From an uncultured Candidatus Actinomarinales bacterium (GTDB lineage Bacteria; Actinomycetota; Acidimicrobiia; Actinomarinales; Actinomarinaceae), in NCBI GenBank assembly GCA_943840565.1, contig CALSUY010000001.1:62001-126000 (forward strand): 64,000 bases of DNA, in the 5' to 3' direction. This document shows positions 7,081 to 19,789 of the stretch, piece after piece; positions within the stretch are counted from its first letter, which is position 1, and each line of letters starts with the position of its first letter. Position numbers and translations under genes: made by a program. Under the pieces are notes generated by a model. It searched no databases and was not told the origin of the DNA. It saw only the letters and a list, made by a program, of their open reading frames with translations.

Positions 7081-7677
7081 ATGGTTAGACAAGATAAAGC
7101 AGATAAAGTAAAAGAGCTAGAAGAGCTATTCAGTTCTGCAAACGCATTAGTTTTAGCTGAATACCGTGGATTGACTGTAACTGAACAAACAAAACTTAGA
7201 AGAGAACTAAAAAATGCAGGCGCAACTTTTAATGTAGTGAAAATGTCTCTCGCTAAAAGAGCTGCTGAGAATATCGGATATGAATCTATACTAGAACATT
7301 TTGCTGGTCCTACTGGAGTTGCCGTTATAGAGTCCGACCCGGTTGAGGCCGCCAAAGTACTTAAACAATTTTCCAAAGACTATGATTCATTTGTTGTTAA
7401 GGGTGGATTAATGGAGTCTGAGCCATTAACAATTGATCAAATTAACATTCTTGCATCTATAGAAACTAGAGACGTTCTCTTAGCCAAGATTGCAGGAGGA
7501 TTCAATTCACCTTTGACGAAAATGGCATTAGGTCTAAAAGGAGTATTAAGCAAATCTGGGTATGCTTTTAAAGCATTGCTTGATATGAAAGAAGCAAATC
7601 CAGAAACAAGTTCAGAAGCGAAAGAATCTGATTCTTCTAAAGAAGATTCAGAGGATGTAATTAAAGAGGAGGAATAA
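7081..7677 (+). CDS. rplJ: 50S ribosomal protein L10
   Basis: 198 residues. L10 anchors the L7/L12 stalk to 23S rRNA. The N-terminal rRNA-binding domain ([21 protein letters not shown]) and the [10 protein letters not shown] segment are clear. The protein is longer than the usual 165-175 residues because of an acidic Ser/Glu/Asp-rich tail after about residue 170. I chose ATG 7081 over an upstream frame at 7060 because the leader RNA ends there and the family begins with this segment. It is followed 2 bp later by rplL and probably autoregulated through the leader. Confidence 0.95.
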   Translation: MVRQDKADKVKELEELFSSANALVLAEYRGLTVTEQTKLRRELKNAGATFNVVKMSLAKRAAENIGYESILEHFAGPTGVAVIESDPVEAAKVLKQFSKDYDSFVVKGGLMESEPLTIDQINILASIETRDVLLAKIAGGFNSPLTKMALGLKGVLSKSGYAFKALLDMKEANPETSSEAKESDSSKEDSEDVIKEEE

Positions 7678-7679
7678 CA

Positions 7680-8060
7680 ATGGCAAAAATGACAACAGAA
7701 GAGTTGTTATCTGTCTTTGAAGAAATGTCAGTTTTAGAATTGAAAGAATTCTTAGACTCATTTGAAGAGAAGTTTGATGTTACTGCAGCAGCTCCGGTAG
7801 CTGTGGCAGCAGCTCCAGCAGGTGGAGATGGCGGATCAGAAGAAGCTAAAGATTCTTTTGATGTTGTTCTAACAGAAGCTGGCGGACAGAAAATACAAGT
7901 TATTAAAGAAGTAAGAGGACTAACCAGTCTTGGTTTGAAAGAAGCCAAAGAACTCGTTGATGGTGCTCCATCTGACATACTTAAAGGTGCTTCAAAAGAA
8001 GATGCTGATAAAGCAAAAGAAGCTCTTGAAGGTGCTGGCGCTACCGTAGAACTCAAATAA
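7680..8060 (+). CDS. rplL: 50S ribosomal protein L7/L12
   Basis: 126 residues, normal length. An N-terminal dimerisation domain (about 1-35), an Ala/Pro/Gly hinge ([15 protein letters not shown]) and the C-terminal factor-binding domain ([24 protein letters not shown]) are all recognisable. Multiple dimers on L10 form the stalk that recruits EF-Tu, EF-G, IF2 and release factors. It starts 2 bp after rplJ with the GAGGAGG-like site inside the rplJ end. A candidate promoter for rpoBC follows it. Confidence 0.96.
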   Translation: MAKMTTEELLSVFEEMSVLELKEFLDSFEEKFDVTAAAPVAVAAAPAGGDGGSEEAKDSFDVVLTEAGGQKIQVIKEVRGLTSLGLKEAKELVDGAPSDILKGASKEDADKAKEALEGAGATVELK

Positions 8061-8074
8061 TTAACATTATTTGT

Positions 8075-8102
8075 TTGCTTAAATAAGAAGTACTTATATA
8101 CT
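8075..8102 (+). promoter_or_regulatory. candidate rpoBC promoter
   Basis: TTGCTT (8075-8080) and TATACT (8097-8102) are separated by 16 nt. A small hairpin, ACCC-TTC-GGGT, follows near 8105-8115. It would give rpoB a leader of about 35 nt. The same TATACT -10 precedes rpsL. Confidence 0.45.
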
Positions 8103-8143
8103 TTACCCTTCGGGTTATCGTATTTTATTTTTGAGGAGGCTTG

Positions 8144-11100
8144 TTGTCCGCTGTTCAGAATTCTAGACTTTCGTTTGCAAGAACCAAAGGTTTGGAGATT
8201 CCAGATTTATTAAATATACAAAAAGATTCATTTAAAAAGTTTCTAGACGAAGGTCTGTCCGAGATTCTTAATGAAATCTCACCTATTAAAGACTTTTCAG
8301 GACGTTTCAAACTAGAGTTCCTAGAACACTTTTTTGAACCACCAATGAAAAGTTTAGAAGAATGTAAGATAACAGACTCTACATATTCTCAACCTTTATA
8401 TGTAATTGCTGAATTTACAGATGCTGAAACTTATCAGCAAAAAAGAGAAACCGTATTTCTTGGAGATTTCCCAATCATGACCGATACAGGTTCTTTCGTC
8501 ATCAATGGGACAGAGAGAGTCATAGTTAGCCAACTTGTACGTTCTCCTGGTGTATATTTTTCAAAAGAAATTGATAAGACTTCAGATAAAGATATTTATA
8601 TTGGAAAAATGATTCCTGGTAGAGGTGCATGGTTAGAATTTGACACAGACAAGAGAGATACAATTGGTGTACGTGTTGATAGAAAAAGAAGACAGCACAT
8701 TACAGCATTTTTAAGAGCACTTTACGCTGTGGATCCAACTCAATGGGAGAAATATAAAATTGAGACAAAAGAAGATGCAATTAACATTTTTGGAGACTTT
8801 CCTTCAATCCAAAATACAATTGAAAGAGATCCAGATCCTTCACCAGAGGCAGCCTTAATAGACTTATATAGAAAACTACGTCCCGGTGAACCGGCAACAG
8901 TTGAATCAGCAAGAAACTTGATTAAGCAAATGTTCTATACCGAAAAAAGATATGATTTATCAAAAGTCGGTAGATATAAAGTAGAGCAAAAATTAGGTAG
9001 AGATTATAGCGAAAAAGATCAAAAACAATACACAACAGAGGTTGATGGAATGTTGAGGATCGATGACATGATAGACTCAATCAAATATGTTATAGCCCTT
9101 CATGCAAAAGAAGAAACTATGACTAACAATCTTGGTAAAGATATAAAAGTAAGACTCGATGATATTGATCACTTTTCTAACAGAAGAATAAGAACTGTTG
9201 GGGAACTTGTTCAAAATCAGGTAAGAGTAGGATTGAGCAGACTTGAAAGAGTTGTAAGAGAAAGAATGACAACTCAAGAACCGGATGCGATAAAGCCACA
9301 ATCACTTATCAACATCAGACCTATTCAAGCAGCACTTAAAGAATTTTTTGGTACAAGTCAGTTGAGCCAGTTTATGGATCAACCTAACCCAATTGCAGCA
9401 TTAACTCATAGAAGGAGGCTCTCAGCCTTAGGACCAGGTGGTCTCTCAAGAGAAAGAGCCGGTTTCGAAGTTAGGGACGTTCACCCTTCCCATTATGGAA
9501 GAATGTGTCCTATCGAAACTCCAGAAGGTCCAAACATTGGATTAATTGGAACATTAGCTACTTACGGAAGAATCAATGATTTTGGTTTCATCGAGACTCC
9601 ATACTGGAAAGTAGAGAATGGTGTTGTGAAGACAAACAAAGAAGTTTATCTTACTGCTCATGACGAAAATGATGTAACTATTGCACAAGCTAACGCTCCA
9701 CTTAACGATGATGGTACATTCAAAAATAAACGTGTTTTATGCAGAAAAACAGATGGTGAAGTTGCCTTCGTTTCAGATAAAGAAATTGATTACATGGACG
9801 TAAGTCCAAAACAGATTTGTTCTGTCACAACAGCTTTAATTCCATTTTTAGAACATGATGATGCTAACAGAGCACTTATGGGTTCTAACATGCAAAGACA
9901 AGCTGTTCCACTTGTAAAAACTGAAGCTCCATATGTTGGTACGGGAATGGAAGAGAATGTTGCCAGAGATTCTGGTGAAGCTCTAATTTCACCTGTTTCA
10001 GGAGAGGTCGTCAATGTCTCCGGAGATGAGATAGTCCTTAAAGAGAAAGAAACTAATAAAAAACATACATTTGAAGTTCAAAAGTTTAAGAGATCTAACC
10101 AAGCGACCTCTGCAAATCAAAAACCACTTGTAAAGGTTGGAACTAAAGTTAAACCTGGTGATGTCTTGGCAGATGGACCTAGCACCCAGGGAGGGGAGCT
10201 TGCTTTAGGTAAGAACCTCTTAGTTGCTTACATGCCGTGGGATGGTTACAACTTTGAAGACTCAATTGTTATATCAGAAAGATTAGTAAAAGAAGATGTT
10301 TTAACATCTGTCCATATCGCAGAACATGAAGTAGAAGCTCGTGATACAAAATTAGGTGAAGAAGAAATCACTCGAGATATTCCTAATGTTGCAGAAGAAG
10401 TGTTAATGGATTTAGATGAAATGGGAATTGTAAGAATAGGTGCTGAAGTCACACCGGGAGATTATTTGGTTGGCAAAGTCACACCAAAAGGTGAAACAGA
10501 ACTTACTCCAGAAGAAAGACTATTAAGAGCTATTTTTGGTGAGAAAGCAAGAGAAGTAAGAGACACCTCTCTTAGGGTTCCTCACGGACAAAAAGGAAAA
10601 GTTATTGATGTGCAAATTCTCGATAGAGAAAATGGAGAAGATCTTCCACCAGGAGTAAACAAAAAAGTACGAGTTTACGTAGCTATCCAAAGAAAAATTC
10701 AAGTTGGAGACAAGCTTTCTGGAAGACATGGTAACAAAGGTGTTATTTCAAAAATAAATGCTATTGAAGACATGCCATTTATGGAAGATGGAACTCCAGT
10801 AGACATTCTATTATCTCCATTAGGTGTACCAAGTCGTATGAATTTAGGACAAGTATTAGAAACTCACTTAGGTTGGGCAGCAGATCAAGGTTGGGGAGAA
10901 TATAAAGGTGATACTCTTGCCTCCAAAGGAGCAAAACCAGGAACATTAATAAGCACTCCTGTATTTGATGGAGCTGATGAAGATGAAATCCACAAAATAC
11001 TTGAAAATGTAAATGAAAATAGAGATGGAATACAAATGGTTAACACTGATGGAAAAACCACATTATATGATGGTCGCACCGGAGAAGCCTTTGATTCAAA

Positions 11101-11560
11101 AATCACTGTTGGGTACACATATATATTGAAACTAATTCACTTGGTAGATGAAAAGATACACGCAAGGTCAACGGGTCCTTATTCAATGATTACACAACAA
11201 CCTCTCGGTGGTAAAGCACAATTTGGTGGCCAAAGATTTGGAGAAATGGAAGTTTGGGCTCTAGAAGCATATGGTGCTAGTTACGCATTGCAAGAACTTC
11301 TTACAATTAAATCTGACGACACTGTTGGAAGAGTTAAGGTATACGAGTCAATTGTTAAGGGTGACAATATTCCTGAACCAGGAATACCAGAGTCTTTTAA
11401 GGTTTTATTAAAAGAAATGCAAAGTTTGTGTTTAAACGTAGAAATTTTATCAGCTGGTGAAGAAATTTCAATGAAAGAAATTAGCGATGAATACGTCAAG
11501 ACCGCAGAAACGCTTGGAATTGATATGTCGAAACCAGAACAAGATGAACCGGAGTTATAG
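8144..11560 (+). CDS. rpoB: RNA polymerase beta subunit
   Basis: About 1138 residues, full length for an actinobacterial RpoB. The rifampicin-pocket segment is intact: [20 protein letters not shown] then [37 protein letters not shown] and the C-terminal [22 protein letters not shown], which contacts beta-prime, are also present. Two TTG codons (8141 and 8144) follow the GAGGAGG ribosome-binding site; I chose the second because it leaves 4 nt of spacing rather than 1. It is followed after 5 bp by rpoC. Confidence 0.96.
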   Translation: MSAVQNSRLSFARTKGLEIPDLLNIQKDSFKKFLDEGLSEILNEISPIKDFSGRFKLEFLEHFFEPPMKSLEECKITDSTYSQPLYVIAEFTDAETYQQKRETVFLGDFPIMTDTGSFVINGTERVIVSQLVRSPGVYFSKEIDKTSDKDIYIGKMIPGRGAWLEFDTDKRDTIGVRVDRKRRQHITAFLRALYAVDPTQWEKYKIETKEDAINIFGDFPSIQNTIERDPDPSPEAALIDLYRKLRPGEPATVESARNLIKQMFYTEKRYDLSKVGRYKVEQKLGRDYSEKDQKQYTTEVDGMLRIDDMIDSIKYVIALHAKEETMTNNLGKDIKVRLDDIDHFSNRRIRTVGELVQNQVRVGLSRLERVVRERMTTQEPDAIKPQSLINIRPIQAALKEFFGTSQLSQFMDQPNPIAALTHRRRLSALGPGGLSRERAGFEVRDVHPSHYGRMCPIETPEGPNIGLIGTLATYGRINDFGFIETPYWKVENGVVKTNKEVYLTAHDENDVTIAQANAPLNDDGTFKNKRVLCRKTDGEVAFVSDKEIDYMDVSPKQICSVTTALIPFLEHDDANRALMGSNMQRQAVPLVKTEAPYVGTGMEENVARDSGEALISPVSGEVVNVSGDEIVLKEKETNKKHTFEVQKFKRSNQATSANQKPLVKVGTKVKPGDVLADGPSTQGGELALGKNLLVAYMPWDGYNFEDSIVISERLVKEDVLTSVHIAEHEVEARDTKLGEEEITRDIPNVAEEVLMDLDEMGIVRIGAEVTPGDYLVGKVTPKGETELTPEERLLRAIFGEKAREVRDTSLRVPHGQKGKVIDVQILDRENGEDLPPGVNKKVRVYVAIQRKIQVGDKLSGRHGNKGVISKINAIEDMPFMEDGTPVDILLSPLGVPSRMNLGQVLETHLGWAADQGWGEYKGDTLASKGAKPGTLISTPVFDGADEDEIHKILENVNENRDGIQMVNTDGKTTLYDGRTGEAFDSKITVGYTYILKLIHLVDEKIHARSTGPYSMITQQPLGGKAQFGGQRFGEMEVWALEAYGASYALQELLTIKSDDTVGRVKVYESIVKGDNIPEPGIPESFKVLLKEMQSLCLNVEILSAGEEISMKEISDEYVKTAETLGIDMSKPEQDEPEL

Positions 11561-11565
11561 GAATT

Positions 11566-14500
11566 ATGGAAAAAGTATTTGATGAATTAAGTATTAGCCT
11601 CGCTACTTCTGACCAAATGAGAAGTTGGTCATTTGGTGAAGTTAAAAAACCAGAGACTATTAATTACAGAACTTTGAAACCTGAAAAAGATGGGCTTTTT
11701 GATGAAAGAATCTTCGGACCAACAAAAGATTGGGAATGCTCTTGTGGAAGATACAAGAGAATTCGTTACAGAGGAATTGTCTGTGAAAGATGTGGCGTAG
11801 AAGTTACAAGGCGAGAAGTTAGACGTGAAAGAATGGGTCACATTGAACTAGCCGCCCCAGTGACTCATATTTGGTACTTCAAAGGTGTTCCAAGTAGGTT
11901 GGGTTATTTCCTAGATATGTCTCCTAAAGAACTCGAAAAAATTATTTACTTTGCAGCATATCTAGTTGTTTCTATCGATGAAAAAAAACGAACTAAAGAT
12001 TTAAGTGAGCTCGAAGAAGCAGTTGTTGCTGAATGTGAGATCGTAGATGAAGATCATCAAGAATGGGAATCAAAAAGAATTAAGCAAATGAAGCTAGAGA
12101 TTAAGGCTATGGAAAATGGAAAAGTCCCAGAAGCTGAAGTCCAAGAGCGAAAGAAAGATATTGAAAAAGAGATTAAAGGTAAAAAGAAAAAATCTGATGA
12201 TGAAATCGAAGTAATCAAGAATGCTTTCTCAAGATTAAAAACTCTTAAACCAAAAGACATTATTGAAGACGACACCTTGTGGCGTGAAATGATTGATAAG
12301 TATGATGAATATTTCACTGGTGGTATGGGTGCTGAAGCTGTAAGAGAATTAGTTAAACTAGTTGACTTAAAAGCTGAGATGGAAAAATTAAAATCGGACT
12401 TAGATTCCAAATCTGCTCAAAGAAGACAACGAGCAATTCAAAGAATGAAAGTTATCAAGCCATTTGCTGATGGAAAAAATCCACCTGAAGCAATGATATT
12501 GGAGATTGTTCCAGTAATTCCTCCTGAATTGAGACCTATGGTACAACTTGATGGTGGTCGTTTTGCTACTTCAGATTTAAATGATTTATACAGAAGATTA
12601 ATTAACAGAAACAACAGGTTAAAAAAATTAATTGAACTTGGAGCACCAGACATAATAATTAGTAACGAAAAAAGAATGTTACAAGAATCAGTAGATGCAC
12701 TTTTTGACAATGGTAGAAGAGGAAGAGCTGTTGCAGGTGCTGGTGGTCGTGGACTTAAATCTTTATCAGACATGTTAAAAGGTAAGCAAGGAAGATTCCG
12801 TCAAAACCTTTTAGGTAAGAGAGTTGACTATTCCGCTCGTTCAGTAATTGTTGTAGGACCACATTTGCAACTTCAGCAATGCGGACTACCTAAAATGATG
12901 GCTTTAGAACTTTTTAAACCATTCGTTATGAAAAGACTTGTTGAATTAGGTTTAGCGCAAAATATTAAATCAGCTAAAAGAATGGTTGAGAGATCAAGAG
13001 CCCAAGTATGGGATGTATTAGCTGAAGTTATAGAAGAACATCCAGTCCTTTTAAACAGAGCACCTACTTTACATAGATTAGGCATACAGGCATTTGAGCC
13101 AATTTTAGTAGAAGGTAAAGCTATTCAAGTACATCCATTAGTTTGTGAAGCTTTTAACGCTGACTTTGATGGTGATCAAATGGCAGTACATGTTCCATTA
13201 TCTGCCGAGGCTCAGGCTGAAGCAAGAGTATTGATGCTTGCGACAAACAATGTATTGTCACCTGCAAGTGGAAACCCAATTGTCTCACCCAGCCAAGACA
13301 TGGTTATTGGTCTCTATTACATAACTGAGTGCTATGAAAAACTTGAAGATGCAAAGATGGCATTTGTTGACGTTAATGAAGCAGAACAAGCATATGAAGC
13401 AGGACATATTGGTCTTCAAACTCCAATTAGATTAAGAGTTGGAGAAATTGCTGGTGATGCGACAATGCACGGAGAAATTAAAAATAGATTTGCTGATTTA
13501 ATCACTGAAAGTCCAGTAGATGGTTCAGCATTATTAAATACAACTCTTGGAAGGGTTTACTTCAACTCAGTACTTCCAGAAGACTTTCCATTCATACAAG
13601 CTAAAGTTCGTAAAAATGAAATGAAGAGAATTATATCTGAAGTCATTGAAAGATATAACAAAGCAGAGTTAAGAGAATTCTTAGATGCAATGAAAGATGT
13701 TGGATTTAAATACGGTGCTAAAGCTGGTTTGAGTGTAGCTATGACAGATGTAAAAACACCACCAGAAAAAAGTACAATCCTAGAGAAGCACGAGAGTGAT
13801 GCTGAGAAAGTGGAAAATCAATTCAACAGTGGCGTAATTACAGAAGATGAAAGAAAAAAAGCCATTATTGAGATTTGGACAAAAGCTACAGATGAGATTC
13901 AGTATGCAATGAGTCGCGCTTTAGAAGCAGATGAATTTAATCCCGTTGACATGATGGTTAAATCTGGAGCAAGAGGAAATATGATGCAGGTAAGACAGCT
14001 TGCAGGTATGAGAGGTTTGGTTGCCAATCCAAAAGGTGACATTATAGAAAGACCTATTAAGAGTAACTTCAGAGAAGGAATGTCAGTTCTTGAATATTTC
14101 ATATCTACTCACGGTGCAAGAAAAGGTCTTGCGGATACAGCCCTAAGAACTGCTGATTCAGGTTACCTCACAAGAAGACTAGTGGATGTTGCTGCTGGTA
14201 TTGTGGTAAAAGATCAAGGTGACGAAAATATTGACTGGAGAGGTACTAAAAAAACAGTTATTGAATCCGATGGCAAAGTTAGTAGATACTTACATTCAAA
14301 ACTTTATGGAAGAGTGCTAGCTGAAGATATTAAAAAAGATAAAAAAGTAGTTGAATTTGGAAATTCCCAAAAACTATCAAAAGGTACATATATTGATGCT
14401 GAAGTTTTAGATGCAATATCTAAATGTGGTGTTGAAAGTGTAAATATTTTATCACCATTTAACTCACAGGATCCTGAAACAATGGACCCTCTGTGTTATG

Positions 14501-15489
14501 GATTTAGTTTAGCTACTGGTAAGCCAGTTGAAGTTGGAGAGGCTGTAGGAATTATTTCTGCACAGTCTATTGGAGAACCTGGAACACAGCTTACAATGAG
14601 AACTTTCCACACTGGGGGAGTTGTTGGTTTAGATATTACATCAGGTTTACCTAGAATTGTTGAGTTATTTGAGGCAAGAAATCCTAAAGGTAAATCAGTT
14701 ATGTCATCAATAAATGGAAAAATTAAATCTATCGATACTACACCTGAGGGCACAAGAGTAGTGACTATCCAAAATGAAAAAGAAGATATTGAAGTAGAAG
14801 TACTTAGAAGGCAAACTTTAGTAGTTAATCAAGGAGATACCGTTGAAGCAGGAGATGCTTTAACAACTGGACCAAAAGCACCTAAGGAAGTTCTAGAAAT
14901 TAATGGTGTGCGTGCGACCCAAGAGTATCTAGTTGACGAAGTACAAAAAACTTATCGTGATCAGGGAGTTGAAGTTCACGACAAGCATGTTGAAATGATA
15001 GTTCGACAAATGTTAAGAAGAGTAAGAATTGTTAGTGCTAATGATTCTGATTACTTACCAAACGAACTAGTTGACTCAACATTATTTAGAAAGACTAATC
15101 AAGCATTAGTCAAAGAAGGAAAAACACCTGCTGAAGGAAGACCAGAGCTTATGGGTATCACCAAAGCTAGCCTTGCAACGGACTCATGGTTATCAGCGGC
15201 ATCTTTCCAAGAAACTACAAGAGTACTAACAGAAGCAGCAATGAAGAAAAGTACTGATGCTCTGTCGGGTCTTAAAGAGAATGTGATTATCGGAACACTT
15301 ATTCCTGCGGGAACTGGTTCTGAAGCTTATCAAAAGCTCACACCTTCACTTCCAGATGCTCCTGAAGTTTCTTCATTAGGATTCATGGAAGCTTCATCAG
15401 ATTCGGAAGAAACTGAAGGAGATGCATTGCCAAATCCTGCACAGTGGCTAGCTATGCTAGGCGAAGAAGGAGAAGAAGAAACAGAGTAA
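11566..15489 (+). CDS. rpoC: RNA polymerase beta-prime subunit
   Basis: 1307 residues. The N-terminal zinc ribbon (CSCGRYK ... CERCG) is followed by the long charged, coiled-coil-like insert (about 150-300) typical of actinobacterial RpoC, the strongest taxonomic marker in the window. The catalytic NADFDGDQM lies at 531-539, with D533, D535 and D537 binding the active-site magnesium. Bridge-helix and trigger-loop segments ([22 protein letters not shown] nearby) are intact, and the C-terminus is acidic. It is transcribed with rpoB. Confidence 0.97.
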   Translation: MEKVFDELSISLATSDQMRSWSFGEVKKPETINYRTLKPEKDGLFDERIFGPTKDWECSCGRYKRIRYRGIVCERCGVEVTRREVRRERMGHIELAAPVTHIWYFKGVPSRLGYFLDMSPKELEKIIYFAAYLVVSIDEKKRTKDLSELEEAVVAECEIVDEDHQEWESKRIKQMKLEIKAMENGKVPEAEVQERKKDIEKEIKGKKKKSDDEIEVIKNAFSRLKTLKPKDIIEDDTLWREMIDKYDEYFTGGMGAEAVRELVKLVDLKAEMEKLKSDLDSKSAQRRQRAIQRMKVIKPFADGKNPPEAMILEIVPVIPPELRPMVQLDGGRFATSDLNDLYRRLINRNNRLKKLIELGAPDIIISNEKRMLQESVDALFDNGRRGRAVAGAGGRGLKSLSDMLKGKQGRFRQNLLGKRVDYSARSVIVVGPHLQLQQCGLPKMMALELFKPFVMKRLVELGLAQNIKSAKRMVERSRAQVWDVLAEVIEEHPVLLNRAPTLHRLGIQAFEPILVEGKAIQVHPLVCEAFNADFDGDQMAVHVPLSAEAQAEARVLMLATNNVLSPASGNPIVSPSQDMVIGLYYITECYEKLEDAKMAFVDVNEAEQAYEAGHIGLQTPIRLRVGEIAGDATMHGEIKNRFADLITESPVDGSALLNTTLGRVYFNSVLPEDFPFIQAKVRKNEMKRIISEVIERYNKAELREFLDAMKDVGFKYGAKAGLSVAMTDVKTPPEKSTILEKHESDAEKVENQFNSGVITEDERKKAIIEIWTKATDEIQYAMSRALEADEFNPVDMMVKSGARGNMMQVRQLAGMRGLVANPKGDIIERPIKSNFREGMSVLEYFISTHGARKGLADTALRTADSGYLTRRLVDVAAGIVVKDQGDENIDWRGTKKTVIESDGKVSRYLHSKLYGRVLAEDIKKDKKVVEFGNSQKLSKGTYIDAEVLDAISKCGVESVNILSPFNSQDPETMDPLCYGFSLATGKPVEVGEAVGIISAQSIGEPGTQLTMRTFHTGGVVGLDITSGLPRIVELFEARNPKGKSVMSSINGKIKSIDTTPEGTRVVTIQNEKEDIEVEVLRRQTLVVNQGDTVEAGDALTTGPKAPKEVLEINGVRATQEYLVDEVQKTYRDQGVEVHDKHVEMIVRQMLRRVRIVSANDSDYLPNELVDSTLFRKTNQALVKEGKTPAEGRPELMGITKASLATDSWLSAASFQETTRVLTEAAMKKSTDALSGLKENVIIGTLIPAGTGSEAYQKLTPSLPDAPEVSSLGFMEASSDSEETEGDALPNPAQWLAMLGEEGEEETE

Positions 15490-15507
15490 AAACTTATAAA
15501 TTTTTGG

Positions 15508-15536
15508 TTGTTGTAAGTTCAAAACTCTCATATACT
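15508..15536 (+). promoter_or_regulatory. candidate promoter of the rpsL-rpsG-fusA operon
   Basis: TTGTTG (15508-15513) and TATACT (15531-15536) are separated by the optimal 17 nt. The start would lie about 35-40 nt before the rpsL ATG. Confidence 0.5.
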
Positions 15537-15579
15537 TCTTTCTCGGTAAGTCAATAACACTATTTAGATTGGAAAATTA

Positions 15580-15948
15580 ATGCCTACTACGCAACAGTTA
15601 GTCAGAAAAGGACGCAAGTCTAAAGTGTCTAAAGAAAAGACACCTGGCCTAAAAGGTTCACCTCAACGAAGAGGGGTTTGTACTCGTGTGTATACAGTTA
15701 CACCTAAGAAACCAAACTCTGCTTTAAGAAAAGTGTGCAGGGTTAGATTATCTACTGGTACAGAAGTTACAGCCTACATACCTGGTGAAGGACATAACCT
15801 TCAAGAGCATTCAATTGTATTAGTAAGAGGTGGTAGAGTTAAAGACCTTCCTGGTGTGAGATACAAAGTCATAAGAGGAGCATTAGACACTTCCGGTGTA
15901 GCTGACAGAAAACAAGCTAGATCAAGATATGGAAGTAAAAAAGGTTAA
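15580..15948 (+). CDS. rpsL: 30S ribosomal protein S12
   Basis: 122 residues, usual length. The decoding-centre loop [12 protein letters not shown], with the lysine where streptomycin-resistance changes arise, is wild-type in appearance. The second loop ends in [17 protein letters not shown]12 lies at the A site and governs decoding accuracy. It is first gene of the str operon, with its own promoter candidate in the 90-bp gap after rpoC. A weak SD-like GGAAAA precedes ATG, and rpsG starts 2 bp downstream. Confidence 0.96.
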   Translation: MPTTQQLVRKGRKSKVSKEKTPGLKGSPQRRGVCTRVYTVTPKKPNSALRKVCRVRLSTGTEVTAYIPGEGHNLQEHSIVLVRGGRVKDLPGVRYKVIRGALDTSGVADRKQARSRYGSKKG

Positions 15949-15950
15949 TC

Positions 15951-16418
15951 ATGAGAAGAGGACCATCACTTAAACGTAAACCAGAACCTGACCCTTTATT
16001 TAACAGTGTTTTGGTATCTCAGCTCACAAATCAAATTTTATTAGATGGAAGAAAAGATACAGCAAGGAACATTGTTTACAGTGCCCTTGAGTTAGTTGAA
16101 AAACAAGTCGGTGGAGACCCACTAGCGGTATTAAAAGAAGCTTTTGAAAATGTAAAACCCCAAGTCGAAACAAAATCAAGACGAGTTGGTGGAACTAACT
16201 ATCAAGTACCAATGGAAGTCCCACATAGAAGAAGTACAACACTAGCAATCAGGTGGATGGTTGCAGCCTCAAGAAAAAGAGGAGAAAAAACAATGGCTGA
16301 ACGTTTAGGTAGAGAAATTCTTGATGCAAGTAAAAATACAGGAGCATCCGTCAAGAAAAGGGAAGATGTTCACAAAATGGCCGAATCAAATAGAGCTTTT
16401 GCTCACTATAGGTGGTAA
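15951..16418 (+). CDS. rpsG: 30S ribosomal protein S7
   Basis: 155 residues, full length. It begins [19 protein letters not shown] and has [20 protein letters not shown] and a terminal AFAHYRW, all hallmarks of S7. It nucleates assembly of the 30S head by binding the 3' major domain of 16S rRNA, and contacts the E-site tRNA. It is tightly packed between rpsL and fusA with 2-bp gaps on each side, so translation is probably coupled. Confidence 0.96.
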   Translation: MRRGPSLKRKPEPDPLFNSVLVSQLTNQILLDGRKDTARNIVYSALELVEKQVGGDPLAVLKEAFENVKPQVETKSRRVGGTNYQVPMEVPHRRSTTLAIRWMVAASRKRGEKTMAERLGREILDASKNTGASVKKREDVHKMAESNRAFAHYRW

Positions 16419-16420
16419 AG

Positions 16421-18511
16421 ATGTCAGAGAGAGCAATAGATTTAAAACAACTTAGAAACATTGGAATAATGGCTCATATTGATGCAGGAAAAACAACTCT
16501 TACTGAAAGAGTCTTGTACTACACCGGTAAAACATACAAAATTGGTGAAGTTCATGACGGAGCTGCAGTTATGGACTGGATGGAGCAAGAGCAGGAAAGA
16601 GGTATTACAATCACCTCGGCTGCAACCACATGTGAGTGGGAAGGTCACACAATTAATATTATTGACACACCAGGTCACGTTGACTTCACAGTAGAGGTAG
16701 AAAGATCACTTAGAGTTTTAGATGGAGCAGTCGCTGTATTTGATGGAGTAGCTGGAGTAGAGCCTCAATCTGAAACAGTATGGAGACAAGCAGACAAATA
16801 CAACGTTCCAAGAATTTGCTTTGTTAATAAACTAGATAGAACAGGTGCAGACTTTGATTTTGACGTACAATCAATCGTTGAAAGACTAGAAGCTAAACCA
16901 GCAGTTTTACATATACCTATTGGAGCTGAAGAAAACTTTGTTGGTGTAATCGATTTAGTAGAAATGAAATCACACACTTGGTCGAAAGATGATGGATCCG
17001 AGTGGGATATAAGTGATATAGCCGAAGACATGCTTGCTGAGGCAAATGAAAAAAGACAAGAATTATTAGATGTTATTGCTGAGGCAGATGATGATGTTCT
17101 TGAAAAATATTTAGGTGAGGAAGAACTAACCGTAGAAGAAATTAAGAAAGCGATTAGAAAAGGTACACTTGCAGGACTTTTTGTGCCAGTTCTTGCGGGA
17201 AGTGCATTTAAGAATAAAGGCGTACAGTTACTTCTTAATGCTGTAATAGACTACCTTCCATCTCCTCTTGACATTGAACCTACAACCGGATTTAAACCTG
17301 GAGATGAAGAGAATGAAATTGTTAGAGAACACTCTGATGAAGAACCATTTTCTGCTCTCGCTTTTAAGGTTGTGAGCGACCCTCATGTTGGAAAATTAAC
17401 ATACTTTAGAGTTTATTCAGGGACACTTAAAAAAGGTGACAAAGTTGTAAACACAACTACTGGTAAAGATGAAAGACTAGGACGAATTTTAAGAATGCAT
17501 TCAAATAGTAGAGAAGATATTGATGCAATTTCCACTGGAGACATCGTGGCAGGGGTGGGACTTAAAAATGCTAAAACAGGAGATACACTTGCTGACTCTT
17601 CAAATCCAATACAGTTAGAGTCTATGACATTCCCAGAACCAGTAATCTCTGTTGCAATTGAACCAAAATCTAGAGCAGATGAAGAAAAACTTTCTGAGGG
17701 ATTACAAAAACTAGCAGAGGAAGACCCTACATTCGTAGTCCAGTCTGATGAAGAAACTGGTCAAACAATCATTTCAGGAATGGGTGAATTACACCTAGAT
17801 ATTCTTGTAGATAGATTAAAAAGAGAATTTAGAGTTGAAGCTAACATTGGCAAGCCACAAGTAGCATATCGTGAGGCTCTTAAAAAAGAAGTAAAGATAG
17901 AAGCAAAATACATTCGCCAAAGTGGTGGTAGAGGTCAGTATGGCCACGTAGTTATGGAACTTGAGCCAATAAAAGAAGGTTACGAATTTGTAGACTTAAT
18001 TAAAAGTGGAAGAATCCCAAGAGAATATATACCATCTGTAAATGCTGGGGTTGAAGCAGCAATGGAATCTGGAGTTTTAGCTGGTTATCCACTTGAAAAC
18101 ATTAAGGCAACATTAGTTGATGGAAGCTACCATGATGTTGACTCCTCGGAAATGGCATTTAAAATTGCTGGATCGATGGCGCTAAAAGATGGGGCTAAAA
18201 AAGCTGGGATTAAACTACTTGAACCAGTTATGGAAGTAGAAGTAGTAACACCAGAAGATTTTATGGGAGATGTTGTCGGAGATCTATCCTCAAGAAGAGG
18301 AAAGATTGCTGAGATGGGACAAAGAGGATCTGCAAAGGTCATCAATGCTACTGTTCCATTATCAGAGATGTTTGGGTACGCAACTGATTTGCGTTCAAGA
18401 ACTCAAGGCCGTGCAACATTTACGATGCAGTTTGATAGTTATGAAGACGTCCCCGACGCAATAACTAAGGAGATAACTGCGAGTATTCGTGGAGTAGAGG
18501 TTGAAGTCTAA
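16421..18511 (+). CDS. fusA: elongation factor G
   Basis: 696-residue translational GTPase that drives ribosomal translocation. The GTPase motifs are complete: AHIDAGKTT (18-26), [18 protein letters not shown] and NKLDRTGAD. Domain IV contains [18 protein letters not shown] and domain V ends normally. I chose ATG 16421, which lies 2 bp after the rpsG stop; a GTG-started frame at 16412 would add three residues overlapping rpsG. It is followed by a weak hairpin with a T-run before tuf. Confidence 0.96.
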   Translation: MSERAIDLKQLRNIGIMAHIDAGKTTLTERVLYYTGKTYKIGEVHDGAAVMDWMEQEQERGITITSAATTCEWEGHTINIIDTPGHVDFTVEVERSLRVLDGAVAVFDGVAGVEPQSETVWRQADKYNVPRICFVNKLDRTGADFDFDVQSIVERLEAKPAVLHIPIGAEENFVGVIDLVEMKSHTWSKDDGSEWDISDIAEDMLAEANEKRQELLDVIAEADDDVLEKYLGEEELTVEEIKKAIRKGTLAGLFVPVLAGSAFKNKGVQLLLNAVIDYLPSPLDIEPTTGFKPGDEENEIVREHSDEEPFSALAFKVVSDPHVGKLTYFRVYSGTLKKGDKVVNTTTGKDERLGRILRMHSNSREDIDAISTGDIVAGVGLKNAKTGDTLADSSNPIQLESMTFPEPVISVAIEPKSRADEEKLSEGLQKLAEEDPTFVVQSDEETGQTIISGMGELHLDILVDRLKREFRVEANIGKPQVAYREALKKEVKIEAKYIRQSGGRGQYGHVVMELEPIKEGYEFVDLIKSGRIPREYIPSVNAGVEAAMESGVLAGYPLENIKATLVDGSYHDVDSSEMAFKIAGSMALKDGAKKAGIKLLEPVMEVEVVTPEDFMGDVVGDLSSRRGKIAEMGQRGSAKVINATVPLSEMFGYATDLRSRTQGRATFTMQFDSYEDVPDAITKEITASIRGVEVEV

Positions 18512-18536
18512 GCTTGTTTTCAAGCTAAGGTTTTTT
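18511..18536 (+). terminator. weak terminator or processing hairpin between fusA and tuf
   Basis: AGCTTG-TTTT-CAAGCT forms a six-pair hairpin, followed by AAGG and six T. The stem is short, and the T-run does not directly abut it, so partial termination or RNA processing is more likely than a full stop. Confidence 0.4.
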
Positions 18537-18552
18537 AAAAAAGGAGAAAAAT

Positions 18553-19737
18553 ATGTCAAAGGAAAAATTTGACCGCAGCAAGCCTCATGTGAACATCGGT
18601 ACAATGGGCCACATTGACCATGGTAAAACCACATTGACGGCCGCAATAACAAAAGTTTTAGCTGAAGCCGGTGATGGTGATGCGACAGCTTTTGAAGATA
18701 TAGATAAAGCCCCTGAAGAGAGGGAAAGAGGAATCACAATTCAGATTGCTCACGTAGAGTATGAAACTGAGAATAGACATTATGCTCACGTGGACATGCC
18801 TGGTCACGCTGACTATGTAAAAAATATGATTACAGGTGCAGCACAAGTTGATGGTGCAATATTAGTTGTATCAGCAGCTGATGGTCCAATGCCTCAGACA
18901 AGAGAACATGTTCTTTTGGCGAGACAAGTTGGAGTACCAGCCATAGCAGTATTCCTTAACAAAGTTGATCAAGTTGATGACGAGGAACTTCTTGACTTAG
19001 TTGAAATGGAAGTAAGAGAACTTCTTTCAGCATATGATTTTCCTGGAGACGATGTTCCAGTAGTCAGAGGTTCAGCATTAGCAGCACTTGAGGGTGATGA
19101 AGCCGGTGTAAAAGCTGTCTTAGACATGATGGAACAAGTTGATAATTATATCGAGGAGCCAACAAGAATCGTAGATAAACCATTCCTAATGCCTGTAGAG
19201 GACGTATTCTCTATTACAGGTCGAGGTACAGTTGTTACTGGAAGAATTGAACAAGGAATCGTTAATGTAAACGAAGAAGTTGAAATTATTGGTATTAGAG
19301 ATACTCAAAAATCAGTATGTACTGGTGTTGAAATGTTCAGAAAACTACTTGATGAAGGTAGAGCTGGAGACAATGTTGGTCTACTTTTAAGAGGTATCGA
19401 TAAAGAAGATGTTGAAAGAGGACAGGTTATCGCAAAACCAGGTTCAATTACACCTCATACAAAATTTGAGGGTGAAGTATACGTCTTGACAAAAGAAGAA
19501 GGTGGACGTCACAATCCATTTTTCAAGGGATACAGACCGCAGTTCTATTTTAGAACTACTGATGTAACCGGTGAAGTTAGTCTCCCAGAGGGTACCGAAA
19601 TGGTAATGCCGGGTGACAACGTCTCCGTAACAGTTGAGCTAATCTCCCCAATTGCGATGGAAGAAGGAGTGAAGTTTGCTATCCGTGAAGGTGGCAGAAC
19701 TGTAGGAGCAGGACAAGTAACAAAAGTTATAGAGTAA
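18553..19737 (+). CDS. tuf: elongation factor Tu
   Basis: 394 residues, normal length. It delivers aminoacyl-tRNA to the ribosome. GTPase motifs: GHIDHGKTT (19-27), the switch [14 protein letters not shown] (81-88) and NKVD. Domains II and III are complete, ending VTKVIE. Two oddities sit in conserved places: M82 replaces the near-universal Cys of DCPGH, and Q64-I65 replace the usual Asn-Thr after GITI. The ribosome-binding site AAGGAGAAA is strong. A good terminator follows the stop. Confidence 0.97.
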   Translation: MSKEKFDRSKPHVNIGTMGHIDHGKTTLTAAITKVLAEAGDGDATAFEDIDKAPEERERGITIQIAHVEYETENRHYAHVDMPGHADYVKNMITGAAQVDGAILVVSAADGPMPQTREHVLLARQVGVPAIAVFLNKVDQVDDEELLDLVEMEVRELLSAYDFPGDDVPVVRGSALAALEGDEAGVKAVLDMMEQVDNYIEEPTRIVDKPFLMPVEDVFSITGRGTVVTGRIEQGIVNVNEEVEIIGIRDTQKSVCTGVEMFRKLLDEGRAGDNVGLLLRGIDKEDVERGQVIAKPGSITPHTKFEGEVYVLTKEEGGRHNPFFKGYRPQFYFRTTDVTGEVSLPEGTEMVMPGDNVSVTVELISPIAMEEGVKFAIREGGRTVGAGQVTKVIE

Positions 19738-19745
19738 TAAAAATT

Positions 19746-19780
19746 AACCGGGGGTAGACTACTTGCTCCCGGTTTTTTTT
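19746..19780 (+). terminator. intrinsic terminator after tuf
   Basis: AACCGGG (19746-19752) pairs with CCCGGTT (19768-19774), followed by a run of eight T from 19773. It ends only 9 nt before the rpsJ ATG, with the rpsJ ribosome-binding site GAGGAAG directly after the T-run, so it separates the str and S10 operons or modulates read-through. Confidence 0.8.
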
Positions 19781-19789
19781 GAGGAAGAA

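Noticed and set aside
8105-8115. ACCC-TTC-GGGT as a terminator between rplL and rpoB
   Set aside because: The stem is only four pairs, and no T-run follows directly; at most a minor leader hairpin downstream of the candidate promoter.
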